Of a DNA stretch of 56,012 bases, positions 1-7,648 are shown piece after piece. The DNA lies in the NCBI RefSeq assembly GCF_030151385.1, contig NZ_JASLDS010000034.1:1-56012 (forward strand), given 5' to 3'. Each line of letters starts with the position of its first letter. The first letter of the stretch is position 1. Source of the DNA: Soonwooa sp. Its GTDB lineage: Bacteria > Bacteroidota > Bacteroidia > Flavobacteriales > Weeksellaceae. The notes below the pieces were generated by a model that was not told where the DNA came from, searched no databases, and saw only the letters and a list, made by a program, of their open reading frames with translations. The translations under genes and the position numbers were made by a program.

Positions 1-100
1 ATTTTTAGTTCTAAATTTTCAAAAAGAAAAGCATTTTATGAAAACATTAAGAAAAATCTTTGTTTAAGCTAAAAAGCATTAAAAAAACTCAATAATTGTT

Positions 101-129
101 TTGCTTTTTTGAAAATAAAATTAAATTTG
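101..129 (+). promoter_or_regulatory. gdhA promoter (Bacteroidetes type)
   Basis: A TTG at 101-103 is followed 18 bases later by TAAATTTG at 122-129, which matches the Bacteroidetes -33/-7 consensus (TTTG, TAnnTTTG). The gdhA ATG lies 20 bases downstream of the box. The upstream 100 bases are A/T tracts with AAAAAGCATTAAAA at 71-84, a 14-mer that recurs upstream of the tryptophanase gene. Confidence 0.6.
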
Positions 130-149
130 TCACATAACATTTAAGCTTT

Positions 150-1508
150 ATGGAGCAACACGAAATCGATCAAAAGATTAAGGACTTTATCGCAAATATC
201 GAAGCGAAAAATCCAAATGAACCAGAATTTATCCAAGCGGTAAAAGAAGTTGCAATCACAGTAATCCCCTTTATAGCGACGAGGCCTGAGTATGACGGCA
301 TGAAGTTGCTAGAAAGAATGGCGGAGCCAGAGCGTGCAATTATCTTCCGTGTGCCGTGGGTAGATGACAAAGGCGAAATCCAAGTTAACCGAGGATTCCG
401 TATCCAGATGAACTCTGCAATTGGCCCATATAAAGGCGGTATCAGATTCCATCCGACTGTTAACCTTAGCGTTCTTAAGTTTTTGGCTTTCGAACAAGTA
501 TTCAAAAACTCTTTGACGACACTTCCAATGGGCGGTGGTAAAGGTGGTTCAGATTTCGATCCACAAGGAAAATCCGATATGGAAGTTATGCGTTTTTGTC
601 AGTCTTTCATGACAGAATTATGCAAACATATTGGTCCAGAAACCGATGTCCCAGCAGGTGATATTGGTGTTGGTGCAAGAGAAATCGGTTATCTTTTTGG
701 TCAGTACAAGCGTATCCGTAACGAGTTTACAGGTGTAATGACAGGTAAAGGTTTGGCTTATGGTGGATCTTTGATTCGCCCTGAGGCAACTGGTTTTGGT
801 GTTGTCTATTTTACAGAGCAAATGCTTAAAACCATTAATCAAGGTTTAAAAGGAAAAATCGTTACAGTTTCAGGATTTGGAAATGTCTCTTGGGGTGTTA
901 TCAAAAAGATTGAACAACTTGGAGGAAAAACGGTTACGATTTCTGGTCCAGACGGTTATGTATATGATGAAGAAGGAATCTCTGGCGAAAAAATTGATTA
1001 TCTATTGGAGCTAAGAGCGACAGGAAATAACAGAGCCGAAGATTATGTTAAAAAATATCCAAACGCAAAATTCTTCGCAGGGAAACGTCCTTGGGAAGTA
1101 AAATGTGACATTGCAATTCCATCTGCTACGCAAAATGAATTGGATCTAGAAGATGCTAAAAATTTGGTTGCTAATGGTTGTATCTGTGTAACAGAAGCAG
1201 CTAATATGCCTTCAACATTGGAAGCAATTGCGTACTTCCTAGATAATAAAGTGTTGTTCTCGCCAGGAAAAGCATCTAATGCTGGAGGTGTTGCAACATC
1301 AGGATTAGAAATGACACAAAATTCGATTCGTCTTAACTGGACATCCGAAGAAGTTGATGCTCGTCTTAAAGAAATTATGATCGGCATCCATAAAGCTTGT
1401 CGCGATTATGGTAAGGAAGAAGATGGTTATGTTAACTATGTAAAAGGAGCAAACATTGCAGGTTTCGTTAAAGTTGCCGAAGCGATGTTAGCGCAAGGTG
1501 TGGTTTAA
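150..1508 (+). CDS. gdhA: NADP-specific glutamate dehydrogenase
   Basis: This enzyme reductively aminates 2-oxoglutarate with ammonia to glutamate in the cytoplasm. The 452 residues match the hexameric GdhA family length (about 450). The substrate region shows GGIRFHP (residues 97-102 area), the catalytic lysine in PMGGGKGGSDF (K131), and PAGDIGVGAREIGY around 168-180. The Rossmann dinucleotide site is GFGNVS at 242-247. The ATG at 150 gives a normal N-terminus and follows a good TAnnTTTG promoter. The gene appears monocistronic, with a strong hairpin terminator just downstream. It pairs functionally with the glutamine synthetase at the other end of the window. NADP rather than NAD preference is inferred from family resemblance. 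Confidence 0.96.
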   Translation: MEQHEIDQKIKDFIANIEAKNPNEPEFIQAVKEVAITVIPFIATRPEYDGMKLLERMAEPERAIIFRVPWVDDKGEIQVNRGFRIQMNSAIGPYKGGIRFHPTVNLSVLKFLAFEQVFKNSLTTLPMGGGKGGSDFDPQGKSDMEVMRFCQSFMTELCKHIGPETDVPAGDIGVGAREIGYLFGQYKRIRNEFTGVMTGKGLAYGGSLIRPEATGFGVVYFTEQMLKTINQGLKGKIVTVSGFGNVSWGVIKKIEQLGGKTVTISGPDGYVYDEEGISGEKIDYLLELRATGNNRAEDYVKKYPNAKFFAGKRPWEVKCDIAIPSATQNELDLEDAKNLVANGCICVTEAANMPSTLEAIAYFLDNKVLFSPGKASNAGGVATSGLEMTQNSIRLNWTSEEVDARLKEIMIGIHKACRDYGKEEDGYVNYVKGANIAGFVKVAEAMLAQGVV

Positions 1509-1534
1509 AATAAAACCTAATAAAAGTAAAATAC

Positions 1535-1567
1535 AAAAGCCCAATTCTTTCGAGTTGGGCTTTTTGT
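1535..1567. terminator. Bidirectional terminator between gdhA and the cupin gene
   Basis: The inverted repeat AAAAGCCCAA ... TTGGGCTTTT has a short TTCTTTCGAG loop and is flanked by A on the left and T on the right. It can therefore stop transcription of gdhA (+) and of the convergent gene ending at 1588 (-). Confidence 0.85.
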
Positions 1568-1587
1568 TATTTTAAATTTCAGTCAAA

Positions 1588-2472
1588 TTACTTTTTTGGA
1601 AGTCCGCGCTTCAAAGCGTAATTGGCTCTTTCAATCGCTTTTTTCTCCTTCCAAGTCATATACTTAACCTTGAAGTTTTTCTTCATAAAGTTGTCAAAAG
1701 TTCTTTGCACTGTCAGATTCCAAAGAGAATGCGCTTTTACTCCCCAAGATTTATCCCAAGCTCTTAACGAAATAGAGAAACTTCCATCCAAATACTTCAT
1801 CCAATGCCACCAACCAGTTGGCATAAATAGCGTATCACCATGTTCCAAGAAACATTCAATACCTTCTACGCCATCCAAAGCTGGGAAGTTTTTGAAATCT
1901 GGATTTTCGATATCATAATCTTCCAAAGCATAAGTTGCGTAAGGAATTTGATACAATCTATCTTTCCACTTGTAATCGAAAAGCATGATGTGTTTTCTTC
2001 CATTAAAATGCGTGTGGAAGATATGCGCCATATCGATATCGTAATGCAAAAAAGTTACAGAACCTTTTCCACCGAAGAACATATTTGGATATTTATCCAA
2101 AAATCCGCCCATTAATTCTTTAGGAGAAATATAATCGTCTAATAATTTTGGTGCATGTTTAATCGGATCAAATAAGAAAATCCTAAGATCTGTTGGTTCT
2201 CTTTGGATCAAATCGATATAATCACCGAACTTCATTTTTGCTGCAGAAGCATTAATTGGCGCCGCAGGATCTGCTTTAGAACTATCATACAAAGGCACTT
2301 CCACATCACCAACAGCTTGCTTCATATAGTCCATCGTCCACTTTTGGTAAGCTGGCCAATTTCTAGCCATATTCTTGATAACCACCGGTGTACGGGTTTT
2401 CAGATATTTATTTTCAAACTCCTCTTTCGTAATGCTGTCAACAACATCAATCGGTTTCAGAATGATTCCCAT
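1588..2472 (-). CDS. Cupin-like / JmjC-type 2-oxoglutarate-dependent dioxygenase
   Basis: The 294-residue protein resembles the Cupin_8/JmjC fold, Fe(II) and 2-oxoglutarate oxygenases that hydroxylate proteins or small molecules. The iron-binding triad is visible as H143-x-D145 in the LHYDID stretch and H223 in PTGWWHWM, on the last strands of the jelly roll. An N-terminal segment TPVVIKNMARNWPA (28-41) is typical of the family. No signal peptide is seen, so it should be cytoplasmic. The substrate cannot be read from the sequence. It is a single gene with its own promoter upstream and shares a bidirectional terminator with gdhA. Confidence 0.8.
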   Translation of the reverse strand: MGIILKPIDVVDSITKEEFENKYLKTRTPVVIKNMARNWPAYQKWTMDYMKQAVGDVEVPLYDSSKADPAAPINASAAKMKFGDYIDLIQREPTDLRIFLFDPIKHAPKLLDDYISPKELMGGFLDKYPNMFFGGKGSVTFLHYDIDMAHIFHTHFNGRKHIMLFDYKWKDRLYQIPYATYALEDYDIENPDFKNFPALDGVEGIECFLEHGDTLFMPTGWWHWMKYLDGSFSISLRAWDKSWGVKAHSLWNLTVQRTFDNFMKKNFKVKYMTWKEKKAIERANYALKRGLPKK

Positions 2473-2493
2473 TTTGCTTAACTTAATATGTTA

Positions 2494-2527
2494 CAAAATT
2501 ATTAATTTTTTACGGAGTGTGGCCAAA
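2494..2527 (-). promoter_or_regulatory. Promoter for the cupin-like gene
   Basis: On the minus strand TAATTTTG (plus 2494-2501, CAAAATTA) matches TAnnTTTG. A TTTG (plus CAAA at 2524-2527) lies 22 bases further upstream. The start codon at 2472 is about 20 bases downstream. Confidence 0.5.
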
Positions 2528-2699
2528 AAAAATAGTTTTTAATTATAATGATTCTAAATTATTTTATCTATTAATTTTTTGACATGCCGATTAATACAAG
2601 CAAAATCATTAATGATTTAACTTTTTAGCAAAATTTTTCTCAAATGTCTGTAACAATTTTTTAATTTTACTACTAATACTTTAGTGATACAATAACTAT

Positions 2700-5408
2700 A
2701 TGAAAAATCTACTCAGTTTTATTTTGGTGTTTTGCTGCTCTTTACTTGTTTTAGCCCAAAAAACAATTAGCGGAAGCATTACTGATTCTAACGGAAAAGC
2801 CTTACCGAGCGCAAGTGTGACGATTGAGGAACCTGGCAAAAATGCGATTTTGGCTTATGCCATTTCTAATGCTAAGGGCGAATACAAAATTATTTTCAGC
2901 AGCGCAGAATCTAATGTTATCCTAAAAGTGAAGGCTTTTAACCAGCAAACGCAATCCAAAACAATTGCAAATGCAGACCAAACACAAAACTTTTCTTTGG
3001 CTGGCGAAACAACCGAAATTGAGGAAGTAAAAATTAAAACGAAGTTAATCACCAAAAAAGGCGACACTATTTCTTACGACATCAAAGCTTTTGAAAATAA
3101 AGCTGACCGAAGTCTTGCAGATGTTTTGAAAAAGATGCCAGGTATCGAAGTTAACAAAGATGGAACAGTTCTTTACCAAGGCGAACCAATTAACAAATTC
3201 TATGTTAATGGAAAAGACTTAATGGAAGGCGGTTACGGAACGATTAACAACTCGCTTCCAAAAGATGCCGTTGCCAAAGTTGAAGTTCTTGAGAATCACC
3301 AACCTGTTAAAATTTTGCAAGATAAAGTGCCGTCAGAAAACGCTGCTCTTAATATTAAACTAAAAAAATCGGTGACGATGACAGGTCGTGGCGAAGTGGG
3401 CGCGGGTTTCAGTCCGTTGCTTTGGAACGTCAAATTAACACCAATGTTTTTTGGACAAAAAAATCAATGGGTTGTTAACTATAAAGCCAACAACAATGGC
3501 GAAAGCGTACAAAACGAAGGCAACTTACTATCTTTTGGATCGCGTTGGGAAGGTCGCCGATCGCAAGCTTCACCCAATAACTGGACGAATATAGAAACTG
3601 CTAGCACGCCTAATATTGGAGAGAAAAGATACTTATTAAATAATGTACACTTCTTTTCTGCCAATTTATTAACGAGTCCTTTTAAAAATAAAGAATGGGA
3701 ACTAAAAGCGAATGCTTCTTATACGAACAACAGCATCAAAAGAGAAGATTACCAAGTTAAAGTCTATGATGTAGGTTCTACCGCTGTGCCAACAGGAGGA
3801 ACTTTCACTTCGAGTACAAAAAACAACTTCTATGACAATGCAGCAAAAGGAGAATTAATCTTCACTAAAAACGCTAAAAAAGGTTTCTTCAAAAACACGA
3901 CAACTTGGAATAACTTCTGGAATGATGATCGCGCTAATGTTGATAACCACATAGTACCAGAAATTGGAAGTACCAGTCCTATCCACAAAATGGCGCAAGA
4001 GGACCTTAACTCACCAAGTGGCATTTTCCAAAACTCGTTGAGCACCATTTTGCCTTGGAAAGAAAAGCTTTTCAATGTGATGAGTTATGTTAAATATCAA
4101 AAAGACAAACAAACGCTTAGCATTAATCCAGGTAATTATCTTGAAGATTTCGGATTAGGAAGCTATGAAAAAATCAACCAGTATGCGACTTCAAAAACTT
4201 TGGAAGTTGATCATTCGGTATCTGTTGGATTTAGTTACAAAAAGTGGACGTTAACACCAGAAATGGGTTTAAACATGAATTTCAATAATCTAAATTCTGT
4301 TATCAACGGTGAACTAGGTGGACAAAATCACTTCCTAGGAAACGATATGATTAATGATGTTGACTGGAACCAAATCCAGCCATACACGCAATTGGGCGTT
4401 AATTATAAATCTCAGAATTTCAATTTAAATATGACATTGCCATTAAATTTCTATGGCATTACCTATAGAGATAATATCAGAAACAAATATTTGGATCAAA
4501 ACAAAGCCGTTTTCGAACCGAGTTTATTTGCCAATTACGAATTCGCTTCTTTCTTCAAACTTTGGGCATTCGCTAACCAAAATTACGACTTCGGAAGCTT
4601 CGGATTTTTGTATGGTGGCAAAATGCTGACAAATCCAACAAGTTTGAGATTACGTGATGCAAAGGAAATCAACATGCCAGAATATTTGTCAAGAAGCATC
4701 GGAACACGATTAGAATACCGAAATCCACTTAACAATTTGTTTTTTAATGTTCGTTACAATTATGGTACTAATAAGAGAAACCTTATCGAATCTTATACAA
4801 CCAACGGTTTTGCGAGTGAGCTAGTTCTTAAAGCGCTAGAAAACACAACAAAATCTCAAACAGAAAGTGCTGAAATCGGCAAATATTTTCCGAAATTCAA
4901 AACCAATATTTCGGTTTCTGCAAGCAACACAGACTCCAACTCTTTCTCATTTTTCAATGCATTGCAACAGACAGATGTCAGCAGACAGAATATGGGAATT
5001 AAATTCAACAACGCCTATTTCAGTTGGTTAAGTGTTGATTATAATGTTAGCTTCAATTGGTCAAAAAATTCTAACAAAGATACTGGTGCCAAAGTTAATA
5101 CCTCTGGTTGGAATCATAACTTAAGTACCTACATCTACCCTAGCGAAAACCATACATTCGGATTTTTCTGGGATGATCTAACAACAAAAGCGATGGGAAC
5201 GAATTTCCGTAACTCGTTCTACGACGTATCTTATCAATACACTTGGGTTAAAAAGAAAATCGATTTCGAATTCAAATGGTTAAACATTGCTAATAAGAAA
5301 GTCTACGAAACAGTTAATGTTGATGTTGCGCAAAGTTTGATTTCAACTAATCAAATGTACATCAGACCAAGTCAGTTTATGTTCACTGTTAAATTTAATT
5401 TTAAATAA
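2700..5408 (+). CDS. TonB-receptor-like outer membrane beta-barrel protein with N-terminal carboxypeptidase-regulatory domain
   Basis: This 902-residue protein has a signal peptide (residues 1-19, cleaved after LVLA). A CarboxypepD_reg-like beta-sandwich follows (about 21-100, starting KTISGSITDSNGKALPSASV). Next is a plug-like region (about 115-225, with FENKADRSLADVLKKMPGIEV and FYVNGKDL) and then a long beta-barrel ending in VKFNFK with a terminal aromatic region. This layout is common in Bacteroidetes barrels related to TonB-dependent receptors. A clear TonB box is not obvious, so active transport is uncertain. It is followed by a GLPGLI-family gene, a frequent partner of this barrel type. 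A perfect hairpin lies between the two, so they may be expressed at different levels. The cargo is unknown. Confidence 0.8.
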   Translation: MKNLLSFILVFCCSLLVLAQKTISGSITDSNGKALPSASVTIEEPGKNAILAYAISNAKGEYKIIFSSAESNVILKVKAFNQQTQSKTIANADQTQNFSLAGETTEIEEVKIKTKLITKKGDTISYDIKAFENKADRSLADVLKKMPGIEVNKDGTVLYQGEPINKFYVNGKDLMEGGYGTINNSLPKDAVAKVEVLENHQPVKILQDKVPSENAALNIKLKKSVTMTGRGEVGAGFSPLLWNVKLTPMFFGQKNQWVVNYKANNNGESVQNEGNLLSFGSRWEGRRSQASPNNWTNIETASTPNIGEKRYLLNNVHFFSANLLTSPFKNKEWELKANASYTNNSIKREDYQVKVYDVGSTAVPTGGTFTSSTKNNFYDNAAKGELIFTKNAKKGFFKNTTTWNNFWNDDRANVDNHIVPEIGSTSPIHKMAQEDLNSPSGIFQNSLSTILPWKEKLFNVMSYVKYQKDKQTLSINPGNYLEDFGLGSYEKINQYATSKTLEVDHSVSVGFSYKKWTLTPEMGLNMNFNNLNSVINGELGGQNHFLGNDMINDVDWNQIQPYTQLGVNYKSQNFNLNMTLPLNFYGITYRDNIRNKYLDQNKAVFEPSLFANYEFASFFKLWAFANQNYDFGSFGFLYGGKMLTNPTSLRLRDAKEINMPEYLSRSIGTRLEYRNPLNNLFFNVRYNYGTNKRNLIESYTTNGFASELVLKALENTTKSQTESAEIGKYFPKFKTNISVSASNTDSNSFSFFNALQQTDVSRQNMGIKFNNAYFSWLSVDYNVSFNWSKNSNKDTGAKVNTSGWNHNLSTYIYPSENHTFGFFWDDLTTKAMGTNFRNSFYDVSYQYTWVKKKIDFEFKWLNIANKKVYETVNVDVAQSLISTNQMYIRPSQFMFTVKFNFK

Positions 5409-5444
5409 AAACCAAAACAGAATCAAATAATTTTTCAATAAAGT

Positions 5445-5478
5445 AAATATTTCGCTGAAACATTGCGAAATATTTTTT
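5445..5478 (+). terminator. Hairpin between the barrel gene and the GLPGLI gene
   Basis: Perfect 11-bp arms AAATATTTCGC (5445-5455) and GCGAAATATTT (5465-5475) with a 9-base loop are followed by further T residues. It looks like a terminator or attenuator after the barrel gene. It also overlaps the more upstream possible start of the next gene, which argues for the start at 5505. Confidence 0.65.
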
Positions 5479-5504
5479 ACATTCGTATAACTAAATTTTT
5501 AGTC

Positions 5505-6395
5505 ATGAAACAATTACACCTACTTTTATTACTTTTTAGTATTTCCATTTTTGGACAAGGAACGCGCATCGCCTACGAGTACGAATTCGTACCAAACATC
5601 AAACAAAAAGATAGCATCAAAAAAGAAGTCGTCTTTCTTGATATTCGAAAAGATGGCAGCAAATTCTACAGTCAAAAGCAATTTGTTGCAGATTCGCTTC
5701 GCGACCAATACTTCAAACAAATGCGTGCTTCGGGAACTATTAACACCAACTTTAGAGGAACCAACCCAGGTTTGGTAAAATACAGTGTTACCAAATCTTA
5801 TCCCGATTACAATGTTGTTCTCAAAATGCCAATTAATAGAAACAATTACGCTGTTAAAAATGAAAAAGCTATTGTTTGGAAAATCGATCCCGAAACCAAA
5901 AAAATTGACAAATTCACCGCTCAAAAAGCAACTACTGAATTTGGAGGAAGACAATGGACAGCATGGTTCACACAAGAATTGCCTTTTCAAGATGGTCCTT
6001 ACAAATTTTCGGGACTGCCAGGTTTAATTTTGGAAATGCAAGATGCAACGGGAACACAAGCTTACAAATTTTTAGGCATTAAAAAATTTGATGATGTAGA
6101 AATTAAAGAAAGCGCTAATGACGCCAATGGCAGAACGATGGTTATTATCGGAGGTAGCAATGACAAACCAATTGATGTGACGGAAGCCAAATTTATCCAA
6201 CTTTGGAAAGAATATAAGAACGATCCTGTAAAAGATATGCGTCAAACTTTGTCACAAGGTAACGTCAAAATGAAACTGAACATGAACGGAAAAGACATCA
6301 GCGATCCTAACGAAATTATTCGCGCCATGGAAAAAAGCCAAAAGGAAAGTATCAAAAATGACAACAATCCGTTAGAATTGACTTTGTTTCCATAA
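5505..6395 (+). CDS. GLPGLI family secreted protein
   Basis: This 296-residue protein has a signal peptide (MKQLHLLLLLFSISIFGQ, 1-18) and the family motif GLPGLI at 170-175 within KFSGLPGLILEMQD. The family is typical of Bacteroidetes, is periplasmic or surface-exposed, and has no established function. I chose the ATG at 5505 over an in-frame start at 5463 because only 5505 places the hydrophobic segment at the N-terminus. The earlier start would also lie inside the upstream hairpin. The gene follows a TonB-receptor-like barrel, and the pair probably works together at the outer membrane. A terminator follows at 6433. Confidence 0.85.
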   Translation: MKQLHLLLLLFSISIFGQGTRIAYEYEFVPNIKQKDSIKKEVVFLDIRKDGSKFYSQKQFVADSLRDQYFKQMRASGTINTNFRGTNPGLVKYSVTKSYPDYNVVLKMPINRNNYAVKNEKAIVWKIDPETKKIDKFTAQKATTEFGGRQWTAWFTQELPFQDGPYKFSGLPGLILEMQDATGTQAYKFLGIKKFDDVEIKESANDANGRTMVIIGGSNDKPIDVTEAKFIQLWKEYKNDPVKDMRQTLSQGNVKMKLNMNGKDISDPNEIIRAMEKSQKESIKNDNNPLELTLFP

Positions 6396-6432
6396 GTTGT
6401 TGTTAAAACTCGTTAATATTTATTACATTTAT

Positions 6433-6458
6433 AATCCCTTACCAACAAGGGATTTTTT
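6433..6458 (+). terminator. Terminator after the GLPGLI gene
   Basis: AATCCCTT (6433-6440) and AAGGGATT (6447-6454) form a perfect 8-bp stem with an ACCAAC loop and a following T run. It ends only a few bases before the kdsC ATG at 6462, so kdsC must be translated from leaky read-through or from a promoter overlapping the hairpin. Confidence 0.75.
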
Positions 6459-6461
6459 ATT

Positions 6462-6983
6462 ATGAGCTACTTAGAAAAACTAAAAAATATTCGTGCTTTT
6501 GTCTTCGATGTGGACGGAGTTTTCACCGACGGAAGCGTCTATCTTCTTCCAGATAAAAATATGTCTCGCGTTATGAATGTTCTTGACGGTTACGCGGTTG
6601 TAAAAGCAATAAAAGCAGGTTACAAAATTGCCGTGATTACTGGAGGAGATGATCCGATGGTACGCCACAGAATAGAATATTTAGGAATTAAAGATTATTA
6701 CGCAAAGTCTGCTCATAAAGTTTCGGATTATACAGACTTTAAATTAAAATATCAGATTGACGATTCCAAAGTTTTGATGATGGGTGATGATATTCCAGAT
6801 ATTGGCATTATGAAGCAGGTTGCCATTGCAGCTGCACCAGCCAACGCCGTCCCAGAAGTTAAAGAAATCGCAGATTACATTTCGCCAATTGAGGGAGGCA
6901 AAGGTGCCGTTCGTGACGTTATTGAGCAAGTTATGAAAATACAAAAGCGCTGGAATCTAGATGACGATATCAAATCAACCTAA
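6462..6983 (+). CDS. kdsC: 3-deoxy-D-manno-octulosonate 8-phosphate phosphatase (KdsC-type HAD IIIA)
   Basis: It removes phosphate from Kdo-8-phosphate, the step before CMP-Kdo in lipopolysaccharide core synthesis. The 173 residues fit the small capless KdsC family, which acts as a tetramer. HAD motif I is FDVDGVFTDG with the nucleophile D16 and acid/base D18. Motif II/III residues include TGGDD (60-64) and K85, and motif IV is MMGDDIPDIGIM (D109, D110, D113). The neighbouring maf ATG starts one base after the stop, so the two are co-transcribed. A general sugar-phosphate phosphatase of the same fold cannot be excluded, but the DVDGVFTDG signature favours KdsC. Confidence 0.88.
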   Translation: MSYLEKLKNIRAFVFDVDGVFTDGSVYLLPDKNMSRVMNVLDGYAVVKAIKAGYKIAVITGGDDPMVRHRIEYLGIKDYYAKSAHKVSDYTDFKLKYQIDDSKVLMMGDDIPDIGIMKQVAIAAAPANAVPEVKEIADYISPIEGGKGAVRDVIEQVMKIQKRWNLDDDIKST

Positions 6984-6984
6984 C

Positions 6985-7563
6985 ATGAAATTATTACTAG
7001 CCTCAGCTTCACCTCGTCGTCAAGAACTTTTAGCATCATTAAATTTTCCTTTCGAAGTTGTAAAAATTGATTGTGACGAATCTTATCCCAAAGATTTAGA
7101 AACAAAAAACATTGCAGCATTTGTAGCAAAAACTAAGGCAGAAGCTTATCATGATTTAAAAGAAGATGAAATCCTTTTGACATCGGACACGATCGTTGCA
7201 TTAGAAAACGAAATTCTTTTAAAACCGAAAAATGCCGAAGAAGCATTAGAAATGTTAAAAAAGCTTTCTGGAAAAACACATCAAGTCTATACTTCGATTT
7301 GTATTAAAACGATTGATAATTTAATAATAGAAACCGATTGCGCTGATGTTACAATGTCAGAAATCTCGACGGAAGAAGCTGATTATTACATTAATAACTA
7401 CAAACCTTTTGACAAAGCAGGAAGCTACGGCATACAAGAATGGTTGGGCATGAGCAAAATCGAAAGCATCAAAGGAAGCTATTACAGCATTATGGGACTT
7501 CCGACACATTTGGTGTACAAACATCTATCAAATTACTTTCCAGTTAAAGGATTCGTGATATAA
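6985..7563 (+). CDS. maf: Maf family nucleoside triphosphate pyrophosphatase
   Basis: Maf proteins hydrolyse non-canonical or pyrimidine NTPs (dTTP/UTP type) to monophosphates, a house-cleaning role once described as septum-formation inhibition. The 193-residue protein shows the N-terminal signature LLASASPRRQELL, the catalytic TSDTIV segment with its aspartate, and the DKAGSYGIQEW motif near residue 142. The ATG at 6985, one base after the kdsC stop, starts directly before the signature. An earlier in-frame start inside kdsC adds eight residues unlike the family. Confidence 0.92.
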   Translation: MKLLLASASPRRQELLASLNFPFEVVKIDCDESYPKDLETKNIAAFVAKTKAEAYHDLKEDEILLTSDTIVALENEILLKPKNAEEALEMLKKLSGKTHQVYTSICIKTIDNLIIETDCADVTMSEISTEEADYYINNYKPFDKAGSYGIQEWLGMSKIESIKGSYYSIMGLPTHLVYKHLSNYFPVKGFVI

Positions 7564-7648
7564 GTTCGTTTTTAAAAAGAAAAAGATTATTTTTACAAAA
7601 ATTAATGTTTTAAATAATAAATTGCCTTTTAGCAAGTTATCTACTTAA

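Noticed and set aside
170..505. Minus-strand open frame inside gdhA
   Set aside because: It is a shadow of the gdhA reading frame, with no family resemblance or start signals.
5463..5504. Upstream start for the GLPGLI protein
   Set aside because: It begins within the right arm region of a perfect hairpin and would bury the signal peptide behind 14 extra residues.
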